Positions 1-7,434 of a stretch of DNA of 7,434 bases are shown here, in pieces; positions within the stretch are counted from its first letter, which is position 1, and each line of letters begins with the position of its first letter. The DNA comes from Cytophagaceae bacterium. GTDB lineage: Bacteria > Bacteroidota > Bacteroidia > Cytophagales > Spirosomataceae. The DNA lies in contig JAIXRT010000211.1 in the NCBI GenBank assembly GCA_027485075.1, forward strand, positions 1 through 7,434. Reading direction: 5' to 3'. The notes under the pieces were generated by a model. It saw only the letters and a program-made list of their open reading frames with translations. It ran no database searches and was not told where the DNA came from. A program made the translations under genes and the position numbers.

Positions 1-3000
1 GATGGTAATTTCGATTATGTAGAGGACATTACCATCGACTCGAAAAATGGACGTATTATTTTCCCGGTCTTAGAGCCATTTGGTTCTAGTCTAGCTGAGA
101 AATTTAAATCTGAGCCTGGCTTATTGGACAAATACATCTTTTCAGATTTATATAAAAAGACACAAACTGACGCGCAGCAACTTGCCACGAAGAACAAATT
201 CTTTTTAAAAGGATCATTTCAATCGGGTGTGGGTGGCGATATCAATTTACCTTTTGGCGTGGAGCCTAAATCAGTGACTGTTTCCGCGGGGGGTCAATTA
301 CTAAGCCCGGGATCCGATTTTATTGTCGAAGGTCAGTCTGGTAAAGTAAAAATCATGAATGAGGGCGTCTTTAATTCGGGCCGTGAATTAAAGGTTTGCT
401 ATGAGAAACCAGATTTGTTTACGAATCAGGTGCGTTCTTTGCTAGGTACGCGACTTGATTATAACTTAGGTCAAGATATTCATTTAGGTGCTACAGTTCA
501 ACGAATGAGTGAAACACCTCCCGCTTTTTTACGTCGAGTGGCCATCGGAAATGAGCCTGTAAACAACACGTTACTGGGTTTTGACGTATCCTTACTAAAG
601 AAATCAAATGGTCTAACGCGTATGCTCGATGCGCTTCCGTTCATTTCGACCAAGGAAACTTCAGTCATAGATTTTCAAGGTGAAGCTGCCAAATTACTTC
701 CCAATGTCAATGAGCGGGTGCAAGGAAACGCGTTTATCGATGATTTTGAGTCTGCTCGCGTGGTTTATTCCATGAGTAGTCAGCCTACAATGTGGAAGCC
801 GGGTGCGGTTCCTGCCGATTTTTCTACGGGTACGAATCCGCGTGATTTGGCGTCCAACTTTAAGCGTGCGAAGATTTCAGCTTACACGGTCGATGCCAGT
901 TTATATGGTCAAGGTGGTTTTGCGCTAGATGTCCCAGGCCTAGATGCATCTGAAATTAATGCTTATGCGTATGAACGTGTGGTAACACCACGAGGTTTAT
1001 TCCCGAATAAAGATTTTGCCAATAACATTACCAATTTACCTATTGGCGTGCTAGATGTGGCATATTTTCCGTCTGAGCGTGGTATTTATAATTTCAATCC
1101 CAATCTGTCTTCAGAAGGTTTATTACTGAATCCGAAAACGAATTTTGGGGCAATTACACGGGCAATTCTGGCGGACACCGATTTTGATAATGCCAATGTG
1201 GAACAAATTGAGTTCTGGTTAATGAATCCATTTGTTGAAGGTGAAGTGGGAAAAGTGCGCGACGGTATCTTTAATAAGAACAATACGAAAGGGGGGAAAT
1301 TGGTATTCCACTTGGGTGACGTGTCGGAAGATTTTGTACCAGATGGTTATTCTAATTTTGAAAATGGTATTCCAGCTGGTGAGAAGATTGTGGATCCGAC
1401 ACGAGGTAACGTGGAAAAAACAAATTACGGTATTGCACCTAAGCGCCAGTTTGTGATTAATGCGTTTGATAATCAGGGTGGAAGAGCACAGCAGGATGTG
1501 GGTTTAGACGGTTTGCCAAACGTCACAACTGAGGCAAGCAACCTGTCTGAAACAACTTATTTTGCTAATTATTTGAATCAGACGCGTACCCGAGTGACTA
1601 ATAGTACGGCATTGGCTGCCATTCAAAAAGATCCTGCGGGTGACGATTTTGTCCATTATTTGAGTGATGAATTTAAGACAACGCCCAGTGTCATTCAGCG
1701 CTACAAGCAATATATGGGCTTAGAGAATAACTCGCCTAATACGGATAACCCAACCAACGCGATCATCACCGAGGCAAATAGTATGATGCCTGATCGCGAG
1801 GATTTGAATAATGACAATACGATCAATGAAGTTGAATCGTATTTTGAGTATGAAGTAGATTTGAAAAAAGGCATGCAAGTTGGCCAAAACTTCATCGTCG
1901 ATAAAATCAATGAAGGCGGTGTCGACTGGTTTTTATTCCGTATTCCTATCAAGGACAAGAATAAATATAAAGCCATCAATGGTATTACTGGTTTCAAATC
2001 CATCCGTTTCTTCCGAATGATGATGAAGGAATTTGAGGAGCCTGTGGTACTTCGATTTGCCCAATTACAGTTGTCTGGTTATTCATATCGTAAGTTTATA
2101 GGCCAATTAGATCAACGCAATGGACAGGATATTCCGGAAACTCCTGGAACTGAATTACGCGTAACGAGTGTAAATATTGAGGAAAATGGTCCAGCAGCAA
2201 AAGGGAATAATACGGTTCCTTATGTTGTGCCGCCAGGATTTGTCCGTGATCAGGATGTAACTACCATTAACAACGCCCGTTTGAATGAACAGTCGATGAG
2301 TTTATGTGTCGACAACCTGCGTCCAGGTGATGCGCGTGGGGTGTTTAAAAATACGATGTTTGATTTCATCAACTACAAGCGCTTGCGCATGTTTGTGTCG
2401 ATGCAGAGTCAGGATGCAAACGTGGGGAATGTGGCTGCATTCATGCGGATAGGTACAGATTTGACGGACAACTACTATGAGGTTGAGAATGCGGGATTGA
2501 TCCAAACGCAGAAGGGTCAAAGTCTGGATGTGGAAATTTGGCCAGCGGAGAATGAATTTGATGTAGAATTCGACTTATTGAAGCAAGTTAAAATCGAACG
2601 TGACCGTTTAGGAAAGTCATTAGACAAGCGATTCAGTTTGATCATGACGAGCTCCACCGGAAAGAAATATAAGATTACGGTGATGGGTCGGCCTGATCAA
2701 AGTGCCAGCATGACTTTAATGATTGGGGTGCGTAATCCGAGTGAGAATACACAGAATAAGTCCTTCTGTATTTGGGTGAATGAATTGCGTGCGTCGGGTT
2801 TTGATCAAACTTCTGGTTCTGCAGCCTTGGGTAAAATGGCCGTTAAACTGGCTGATTTAGGTCAAGTAACCTTTAATGGTGCCTTTAAGAATTTTGGTTT
2901 TGGTGGAGTTCAATCAAAAATATCTGAGCGTTCGCGTGATAATATGCTGGAGTATGGAATCACAGCTAATCTGAATTTAGATAAGTTTTTGCCGGCGAAT

Positions 3001-5379
3001 TGGGGTTTCCGCATTCCATTCTTTGTTACGTATGATAATCGGACGATTTCACCGCAATTTGATCCGCTTGATCCCGATGTTTTCTTGTCGGCTAAACCTG
3101 TCAATGAAGCCTACATGCGTATGGTGGAAGATCGGTCAACTCGCCAGGGCTTTAATTTTACGAATGTGCGCAAGGTTCGCTCTGCGTTAGCTAAACATGC
3201 TTATTTATGGGATTTCTCTAATTTCTCATTCTCGTATGCGCATTCCGAGATGATTCGTTCCAGTACGTTGATTGACGCCTATCGCCAGCTGAGCCAGCGG
3301 GGGAGTGTCCAGTACACTTATGCGGCGAATTCGATTTTTTGGGAACCCTTTGCGAAGACCAATTGGAATTCTCAGTGGTTAAGTCTTTTGAAAGATTTTA
3401 ATGTCAATTTGATTCCATCGTCCATTGCCGTGCGTGCGGAAATGGATCGTTCGTTCATTAAAACGCAGTTACGTAATTCAGATTTCTCTACCCTGGGTGT
3501 GACGCCATTATTTGAAAAATACTGGTTTTTCAACCGACAGTACGCGGTCAACTGGAATTTGACGAAGAGTATGGTCTTGAATTATAATACGCGTGTCAAT
3601 GCGATTATTGATGAACCATTGGGTGATTTAATTGAGCCAGGATATCAAGATTATGTCGTTTCGAATATCAAAGCGTTTGGACGGGCCAAGGAATTTGACC
3701 AACAAGCTGGTATGATTTGGCGATTGCCTTTGCAAAAATTACCGTTGACCGACTGGATGAATGCGGATTATACGCATCGGGTGGGATATAACTACTATGC
3801 TAACTCTTTGAATATCAGTGATGATGATGGTATTGCCTTTGGTGACATTATTAAAAATACACGTGAACGTGGTATTTCAGGAAAAGTAGACTTTGTGTCC
3901 TTATACAATCGGATTCGTGCGTTACGCTGGGCAAATACGCCATCGTCCGACAGTAAAAATGTGGCTCGTAATCCAGGAGATGAGGATGATATTTACATCG
4001 CACCTAAAAATGCCTTGCGATCTGTGACGCGTTTATTGTTAACCTTGCGTGGTATTCAAGTCAATTATTCGATTAATGAGTCAACAACCTTGCCTGGTTT
4101 CTTAAAGGCACCAGGTTTATTTGGCATGCATGGGAATTTCGGGGCTCCTGGATTTGATTTTATCAGTGGGGGGCAAAGTGATGGGATCCGATTTAAAGCC
4201 GCTGAAAACGGTTGGCTTTCGCGAAGCACCTACCAAAATATTCCGTTTACCCAGTTGCGTAATCAACGATTTACGTATACGACCCAGCTGGAGCCTACGA
4301 AAGATTTCCGTGTAACCTTGGATGGGAATTATACCAAAGGCGATAATTACCAAGAATTCTTTAGACCGTCTGTTTTAGGTGGTCCGTTTAAAAGTGAAAG
4401 TCCATTGCGATCGGGTAATTATTCGATGTCCTTCTTGTCGTTTGTGACGGCCTTTAAAAATTCAGAGGCGGTATTTGAATCGTTCCGGACGAACCGACAA
4501 GTGATTCTGGAGCGTTTGAATCGGGCAAACTTTGGTGAGGGGGGAGCATATAATAAGAATTCGCAAGATGTGTTGATTCCAGCGTTTTTTGCTGCTTATT
4601 CTGGTGTGCCAGCTGAGAAAGTTAAGTTTTCACCATTCTATAATTTGCCGCTTCCTAACTGGAAGGTTGACTATAATGGGATGAACTTGTTGCCGTGGAT
4701 TACGAAGAAATTCAGTTCATTCACGATAACGCACATGTACTCTAGCACGTATAGTGTGGGTAATTTTGTCTCTTCATTGGAATATGGCCAGTTTGAGAAT
4801 GACTTCCGAAACTTGACGTTAAACAGTTTGTTGTATCCACTTTCATCGCGTTTCGATCCAGTAACGAAGAATCTAATTCCTGTTTATGTGATGAGTACGA
4901 TTTCATTTACGGAGCGCTTCTCGCCATTGATAGGCGTGAATGCCATTACGAAAAGTCGGGTGAGCTTACGTTTGGAATACAATCAGGATCGCAATGTGGG
5001 ATTGAATTTGGCTAATTCACAAGTGGCTGAATTAGCGAATAAAGATTTGACCTTCTCTATTGGATTTACGCGGGCGAATATGCTGATTCCGTTCAAGATT
5101 AATGGCCGCGCAGTACGTCTGCCGAATGATTTACGCTTCAATATGAATTTGACGATTCGCGATACGCGAACCTTGCAACGCAAATTGGATGCGGAGACCA
5201 TTGTGACGCAAGGATTTATCAATTTCCAATTCCGTCCACAGTTGAGTTATGCGGTAAGTGATAAATTATCCGTTACGGCATATTTTGATCGAATGATGAA
5301 TAACCCATTGGTTTCGAATGCTTTCTTCCGTTCTACGGTGGCAGGAGGTTTCCAAGTTCGATATAGTTTGAGTGAATAA
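1..5379 (+). CDS. sprA: SprA, T9SS outer-membrane translocon (5'-truncated by window edge)
   Basis: The frame is open from base 1 to the TAA at 5377-5379, giving 1792 residues. The family is usually about 2,300-2,500 residues, so the signal peptide and N-terminal part lie upstream. SprA (Sov in Porphyromonas) forms the very large outer-membrane beta-barrel through which T9SS cargo leaves the periplasm. Family-typical blocks, numbered from the window start, include AFIDDFE (244-250), EFWLMNPF (404-411), GKLVFHLGDVSEDFVPDG just after it, a QDVGLDGLPN stretch near 497-506, DREDLNNDNTIN (598-609) and WVNELR (925-930). The second half is rich in alternating aromatic/polar strands, as expected for a barrel. 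The end, with FSPLIG, IRDTRTLQRK, DRMMNNPLVSNAFF and the final YSLSE, matches the family's closing strands. There is no internal stop or frameshift. The identity is from recalled family motifs, not a search. The TTG at 124 is an internal Leu codon, not the start. Confidence 0.95.
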   Translation, partial: DGNFDYVEDITIDSKNGRIIFPVLEPFGSSLAEKFKSEPGLLDKYIFSDLYKKTQTDAQQLATKNKFFLKGSFQSGVGGDINLPFGVEPKSVTVSAGGQLLSPGSDFIVEGQSGKVKIMNEGVFNSGRELKVCYEKPDLFTNQVRSLLGTRLDYNLGQDIHLGATVQRMSETPPAFLRRVAIGNEPVNNTLLGFDVSLLKKSNGLTRMLDALPFISTKETSVIDFQGEAAKLLPNVNERVQGNAFIDDFESARVVYSMSSQPTMWKPGAVPADFSTGTNPRDLASNFKRAKISAYTVDASLYGQGGFALDVPGLDASEINAYAYERVVTPRGLFPNKDFANNITNLPIGVLDVAYFPSERGIYNFNPNLSSEGLLLNPKTNFGAITRAILADTDFDNANVEQIEFWLMNPFVEGEVGKVRDGIFNKNNTKGGKLVFHLGDVSEDFVPDGYSNFENGIPAGEKIVDPTRGNVEKTNYGIAPKRQFVINAFDNQGGRAQQDVGLDGLPNVTTEASNLSETTYFANYLNQTRTRVTNSTALAAIQKDPAGDDFVHYLSDEFKTTPSVIQRYKQYMGLENNSPNTDNPTNAIITEANSMMPDREDLNNDNTINEVESYFEYEVDLKKGMQVGQNFIVDKINEGGVDWFLFRIPIKDKNKYKAINGITGFKSIRFFRMMMKEFEEPVVLRFAQLQLSGYSYRKFIGQLDQRNGQDIPETPGTELRVTSVNIEENGPAAKGNNTVPYVVPPGFVRDQDVTTINNARLNEQSMSLCVDNLRPGDARGVFKNTMFDFINYKRLRMFVSMQSQDANVGNVAAFMRIGTDLTDNYYEVENAGLIQTQKGQSLDVEIWPAENEFDVEFDLLKQVKIERDRLGKSLDKRFSLIMTSSTGKKYKITVMGRPDQSASMTLMIGVRNPSENTQNKSFCIWVNELRASGFDQTSGSAALGKMAVKLADLGQVTFNGAFKNFGFGGVQSKISERSRDNMLEYGITANLNLDKFLPANWGFRIPFFVTYDNRTISPQFDPLDPDVFLSAKPVNEAYMRMVEDRSTRQGFNFTNVRKVRSALAKHAYLWDFSNFSFSYAHSEMIRSSTLIDAYRQLSQRGSVQYTYAANSIFWEPFAKTNWNSQWLSLLKDFNVNLIPSSIAVRAEMDRSFIKTQLRNSDFSTLGVTPLFEKYWFFNRQYAVNWNLTKSMVLNYNTRVNAIIDEPLGDLIEPGYQDYVVSNIKAFGRAKEFDQQAGMIWRLPLQKLPLTDWMNADYTHRVGYNYYANSLNISDDDGIAFGDIIKNTRERGISGKVDFVSLYNRIRALRWANTPSSDSKNVARNPGDEDDIYIAPKNALRSVTRLLLTLRGIQVNYSINESTTLPGFLKAPGLFGMHGNFGAPGFDFISGGQSDGIRFKAAENGWLSRSTYQNIPFTQLRNQRFTYTTQLEPTKDFRVTLDGNYTKGDNYQEFFRPSVLGGPFKSESPLRSGNYSMSFLSFVTAFKNSEAVFESFRTNRQVILERLNRANFGEGGAYNKNSQDVLIPAFFAAYSGVPAEKVKFSPFYNLPLPNWKVDYNGMNLLPWITKKFSSFTITHMYSSTYSVGNFVSSLEYGQFENDFRNLTLNSLLYPLSSRFDPVTKNLIPVYVMSTISFTERFSPLIGVNAITKSRVSLRLEYNQDRNVGLNLANSQVAELANKDLTFSIGFTRANMLIPFKINGRAVRLPNDLRFNMNLTIRDTRTLQRKLDAETIVTQGFINFQFRPQLSYAVSDKLSVTAYFDRMMNNPLVSNAFFRSTVAGGFQVRYSLSE
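1801..1836 (+). other. EF-hand-like acidic loop inside SprA
   Basis: Fragment residues 601-612 read DLNNDNTINEVE. This places Asp, Asn, Asp, Thr, Asn and Glu at positions 1, 3, 5, 7, 9 and 12, the calcium-ligand spacing of an EF-hand or dockerin loop. Position 6, normally Gly, is Asn. The flanks (a preceding PDRED and a following SYFEYEVDL) do not look like EF-hand helices, so this would be an isolated DxDxD-type loop. The pattern is seen directly. Metal binding is inference. Confidence 0.35.
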
Positions 5380-5392
5380 TTAGCAAAAACTA

Positions 5393-5423
5393 TTGCAATC
5401 ACGCGTGATTTTAATGACCTTTG
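5393..5423 (+). promoter_or_regulatory. Candidate Bacteroidota-type promoter for gcvH
   Basis: TTG at 5393-5395 is followed after 20 bases by GACCTTTG at 5416-5423, which matches seven of eight positions of the Bacteroidota -7 element TAnnTTTG (the first T is G). The spacing fits the -33/-7 arrangement described for this phylum. Transcription would begin around 5430, leaving a leader of only about 14 bases before the ATG at 5444. With one mismatch and no experimental data this is tentative. gcvH could instead be read through from sprA, because no terminator is visible between them. Confidence 0.35.
5397..5410. repeat. 14-bp perfect palindrome in the sprA-gcvH spacer
   Basis: AATCACGCGTGATT equals its own reverse complement. 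It lies between the candidate -33 and -7 elements of the gcvH promoter, the usual place for a dimeric repressor operator. With no loop bases and no following T-run, it is not a terminator. A shorter palindrome, ATTGCAAT (5392-5399), overlaps its left edge. The symmetry is certain; an operator role is inference. Confidence 0.5.
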
Positions 5424-5443
5424 CAAGCAAAAAAATAGTAGAT

Positions 5444-5824
5444 ATGAATTTCCCATCAGAATTAAAGTACACACAAGAACACGAGTGGATTAAAGTAGAA
5501 GGAGATGTTGCGATCGTAGGTATTACGGATTTCGCACAAGGTGAATTGGGAGATATTGTATTTGTAGAAGTGGAATCAGTAGGGAAGTCAGTCGCTAAAG
5601 ACGCGGTTTTCGGATCGGTGGAAGCGGTAAAAACGGTATCAGACTTATTCTCTCCAGTAGCAGGTGAAGTTGTTGAATTTAACACAGCGCTAAATAACAG
5701 CCCTGAGTTAGTCAATTCAGATCCATACGGAGCTGGCTGGATCATTAAAATTAAACCAAGCGATTTAGGTGACTTAGATTCCTTAATGGACGTAGCAACC
5801 TATCAAGCATTTGTAGCACATTGA
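5444..5824 (+). CDS. gcvH: Glycine cleavage system H protein
   Basis: GcvH is the lipoyl-carrying shuttle of the cytoplasmic glycine cleavage system. Its lipoyl arm takes the aminomethyl group from the P protein, presents it to the T protein and is reoxidised by the L protein. The product is 126 residues, the usual family length. The N-terminus [15 protein letters not shown] is typical, followed by [18 protein letters not shown] (25-42). The lipoylation block [12 protein letters not shown] has the acceptor Lys at 63, and [11 protein letters not shown] follows. The C-terminus with [14 protein letters not shown] is also typical. The frame is open further upstream, but the ATG at 5444 is chosen because it gives the canonical N-terminus; the upstream extension to the TTG at 5393 matches nothing in the family. 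There is no Shine-Dalgarno, only an A-rich leader. It lies 64 bp after sprA and ends in its own terminator. All expected residues are present, so it should be functional. Confidence 0.97.
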   Translation: MNFPSELKYTQEHEWIKVEGDVAIVGITDFAQGELGDIVFVEVESVGKSVAKDAVFGSVEAVKTVSDLFSPVAGEVVEFNTALNNSPELVNSDPYGAGWIIKIKPSDLGDLDSLMDVATYQAFVAH

Positions 5825-5830
5825 TTTTTT

Positions 5831-5857
5831 AAACCCTGATATTCAGGGTTTTTTTTT
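5831..5857 (+). terminator. Rho-independent terminator after gcvH
   Basis: The arms AAACCCTGA (5831-5839) and TCAGGGTTT (5843-5851) pair perfectly over nine bases around a TAT loop. An unbroken T-run extends from 5849 to 5857. It begins six bases after the gcvH stop. The opposite strand has only a three-T tail, so it acts in the + direction only. It should end transcripts of gcvH, and of sprA if these read through. Confidence 0.9.
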
Positions 5858-5871
5858 AGTATAGAAATAAC

Positions 5872-7146
5872 ATGCGGATATTAATTAAGCAAGTTACCGT
5901 TCAAGATAGCCGGTCCGAATACTTCGGGAAGCGTGTTGATTTGTTAGCCGAAGCTGGCCAATGGATCGAAATCGCCCCAAGTATTCAAGCCAAGGCTGAT
6001 GTCGTGATTGAAGAAGCTAATGCCTCTTGGTCTCCATCCGTTGTAGATTTACGCGTTCATCATACCTTACCAGGTGGCGAATTCCGAGAGGATTGGTCAA
6101 GTTTGCAATCAGCCGCTTTGCAAGGTGGGGTGTTAGATATGTTGTTGTTGCCCACCGGCGAGCCGGTAGCTCAAACGGCGGAATCGATCCAGTTCATCAT
6201 CCAAAAAGGGTTCCAGGCCATGGCACCGCTAACGGTTGATAATAAAGGGGAGAATTTTGCTGAGTTATTGGATTTACACCAAGCCGGAGCCAGTTGGTTC
6301 GGACATGGAGCAGGATCACTCCAACATGTCGACTTGATGGGTAAATGTTTACAGTATCTACAAACATTACCGGTTACGATTGTCTCACGTCCTGATACGG
6401 AATCATTGTCCTTATATGGGCAGATTCACGAGGGATTGCAGTCGACGCTCCAAGGAATGAAAGGGATTCCGGTTTTAGCGGAGTCCTTAAGCATTAAACG
6501 GGATTTAGATTTATTGCGCTATGTGCGCTCGAATGCCTTTGGCCAAACCTCTGCTGGATTTAGATTGCATTTTGCCTGTCTTTCTTCAGCTGAGTCCGTA
6601 GACTTAATTCGGGCTGCAAAAGCTGAAGGGTTACCTGTGACTGCTGATGTGGCGGTTCATCAATTGATTTTCACCGAAGAAGCAGTGGCTGATTTTGATA
6701 CGCACATGAAAGTTTTCCCTCCATTTAGAGCGGAATCGGATCGGGCTGCTTTATGGGATGGTTTGAAAACAGGAGTGATTGATGCGGTAGTCTCCGATCA
6801 TCATCCAATAGAGTTTGAATCCAAGGCGGTCGAGTTTGATCATGCCTCTTTTGGTACCATTGGACTAGAAACCTTGTTTGTAGCCTTTATCCAAGCAGCG
6901 GAAGGACGTAAGTTGAAGCAAGCGGCCGACTATATAACGACAAGACCTGCCCACTTACTAGGCGTTCAACTGCCAGAATTAAAAGTAGGATCAGCGTGTA
7001 AAGGTTTCGTTTATGTGGAAGCAAAACAAGATGCGTATGCTGAATCGATGATCAAAAGTAAATCGAAGAATAGCTGTTTTCTAGGTCATCAATTTGCCCA
7101 TTACATACCGTATGTCTTGCATGGTGCGACATTGACAAAAAATTAG
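5872..7146 (+). CDS. Dihydroorotase-family protein, probably catalytically inactive
   Basis: This 424-residue protein has the length and layout of class I dihydroorotases, which close N-carbamoyl-aspartate to dihydroorotate in pyrimidine synthesis. An N-terminal beta-sandwich part (about 1-52) leads into the amidohydrolase barrel. Family blocks are QGGVLDMLLLPTGEPV (84-99), HEGLQSTLQGMKGIPVLAE (186-204), RLHFACLSSAESVDLIRAAKAEG (231-253), VTADVAVHQL (256-265), DAVVSDHHP (304-312), FGTIGLETLF (327-336) and a late KSKNSCFLG. The active-site signature DxHVHxRxPG is here DLRVHHTLPG (59-68): the first metal His is Arg61 and the substrate Arg is Thr65. The usual SDDG is GHGA (144-147), the His before VS/LS is Cys236, and the Asn before PP is Phe282. 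His63, His263 and Asp309 remain. Bacteroidota often carry such a degenerate copy beside a genuine PyrC, comparable to the inactive subunits that scaffold aspartate transcarbamoylase; a structural role here is inference. The ATG at 5872 is 14 bases after the terminator, with no Shine-Dalgarno. The next gene starts one base after its stop. Annotation pipelines would probably call it pyrC. Confidence 0.85.
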   Translation: MRILIKQVTVQDSRSEYFGKRVDLLAEAGQWIEIAPSIQAKADVVIEEANASWSPSVVDLRVHHTLPGGEFREDWSSLQSAALQGGVLDMLLLPTGEPVAQTAESIQFIIQKGFQAMAPLTVDNKGENFAELLDLHQAGASWFGHGAGSLQHVDLMGKCLQYLQTLPVTIVSRPDTESLSLYGQIHEGLQSTLQGMKGIPVLAESLSIKRDLDLLRYVRSNAFGQTSAGFRLHFACLSSAESVDLIRAAKAEGLPVTADVAVHQLIFTEEAVADFDTHMKVFPPFRAESDRAALWDGLKTGVIDAVVSDHHPIEFESKAVEFDHASFGTIGLETLFVAFIQAAEGRKLKQAADYITTRPAHLLGVQLPELKVGSACKGFVYVEAKQDAYAESMIKSKSKNSCFLGHQFAHYIPYVLHGATLTKN

Positions 7147-7147
7147 C

Positions 7148-7434
7148 ATGAAAAATTTTATTGCTCAATTACCGCGCCTAACCCTAGTTTCGTTGATCAC
7201 GTTACTTTTATTAGTACTATATAGCTATGTTTTTCAGTCCAATGGAATTATTCCGTTAGGTGGAAAGAAGGCTCCTAATTATGTGTTTCTATTAATCGGA
7301 CAGGTAATACTTGCGCGTTTGTTTGTGGGTAAGAATCGTGGTAGTTCCGTTCATTTCTTGCAGCTTTTTGGCTTTCAGTACATTTATGTGTTCATGACAG
7401 CCGCACTATCAGCTATTTCATTGTATTATTTTTA
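7148..7434 (+). CDS. Small multi-pass membrane protein, possibly DUF4199-like (3'-truncated by window edge)
   Basis: An open frame begins at the ATG at 7148, one base after the preceding stop, and is still open after 95 codons at the window end. It starts MKNFIAQLPRLTL and holds three hydrophobic stretches, about residues 11-30, 44-60 and 70-95. They are separated by short polar loops containing GGKKAPN (38-44) and GKNRGSS (61-67). This suggests an inner-membrane protein. The spacing implies co-transcription and perhaps translational coupling with the dihydroorotase-like gene. The pattern resembles the small DUF4199 membrane proteins that, from memory, occur after this type of dihydroorotase gene in Cytophagales. 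That assignment is tentative and no function is known to me. It does not resemble VanZ, which often follows sprA-gcvH elsewhere in the phylum. Confidence 0.75.
   Translation, partial: MKNFIAQLPRLTLVSLITLLLLVLYSYVFQSNGIIPLGGKKAPNYVFLLIGQVILARLFVGKNRGSSVHFLQLFGFQYIYVFMTAALSAISLYYF

Noticed and set aside
124..126. TTG as the start of the large ORF
   Set aside because: The same frame is open from base 1 and encodes SprA-like sequence there (DGNFDYVEDITID...GRIIFPVLEPFG), so the gene simply begins outside the window.
1701..2003. 100-codon minus-strand open frame within sprA
   Set aside because: It lies opposite the conserved SprA coding region, has no family resemblance, and such shadows are expected by chance in a 5.4-kb gene.
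5397..5410. Palindrome as a terminator for sprA
   Set aside because: It has no loop bases, so any hairpin would keep only about five pairs, and no T-run follows.
5393..5443. N-terminal extension of gcvH from TTG at 5393
   Set aside because: The extra 17 residues match nothing in GcvH, while the ATG at 5444 gives the canonical start and the usual 126-residue length. The stretch also holds the palindrome and promoter-like elements.
5380..5745. 121-codon open frame on the minus strand opposite gcvH
   Set aside because: It is fully antisense to a well-supported gene, and its composition (rich in Ser/Thr) is that of an out-of-frame shadow with no recognisable domain.
6027..6239. 70-codon plus-strand open frame inside the dihydroorotase-like gene
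   Set aside because: It overlaps the real frame completely and its Arg-rich translation has no recognisable feature.
7148..7434. VanZ family protein, expected from sprA-gcvH-vanZ synteny elsewhere
   Set aside because: The 95 visible residues lack VanZ-like motifs as I know them, and the position after a dihydroorotase-like gene differs from that arrangement.
1..7434. A novel defence, mobile or secondary-metabolite system
   Set aside because: All long frames are explained by core-type genes with even base composition. There are no transposase, integrase, nuclease or repeat-array signals on either strand.

Overview
The window looks like a piece of a Bacteroidota chromosome, most likely a Cytophagales-type lineage. 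The main reason is a very large reading frame that is unmistakably SprA, the outer-membrane translocon of the type IX secretion system (T9SS), which is restricted to this phylum. Three other signs agree. The starts lack Shine-Dalgarno sequences and sit behind A-rich leaders. The base composition is moderately AT-rich and even across the window. sprA is followed directly by gcvH, a neighbourhood known from many Bacteroidota. I cannot fix the genus from sequence alone.

Layout, all on the + strand: (1) bases 1-5379 hold the C-terminal part of sprA, with the N-terminus cut off by the window edge. (2) Bases 5380-5443 are a 64-bp spacer with a 14-bp perfect palindrome and a candidate Bacteroidota-type promoter. 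(3) Bases 5444-5824 encode glycine cleavage H protein, with its lipoyl-lysine site intact, followed at once by a strong intrinsic terminator. (4) Bases 5872-7146 encode a dihydroorotase-family protein of the PyrC/amidohydrolase type that has lost several metal- and substrate-binding residues, so it is probably not an active dihydroorotase. (5) One base later, at 7148, a small multi-pass membrane protein begins and runs off the window end. It is possibly a DUF4199-type protein.

The genes do not form one pathway. sprA serves protein export and, in gliding species, motility. gcvH serves glycine/one-carbon metabolism. The pseudo-dihydroorotase belongs to the pyrimidine-biosynthesis family and is probably co-transcribed with the membrane protein behind it. 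There is no RNA gene, CRISPR array, insertion sequence or phage gene that I can support, and no gene on the minus strand. I see no clear new multi-gene system. The items most worth a second look are the degenerate dihydroorotase, its tight coupling to a membrane protein, and the palindrome between sprA and gcvH.
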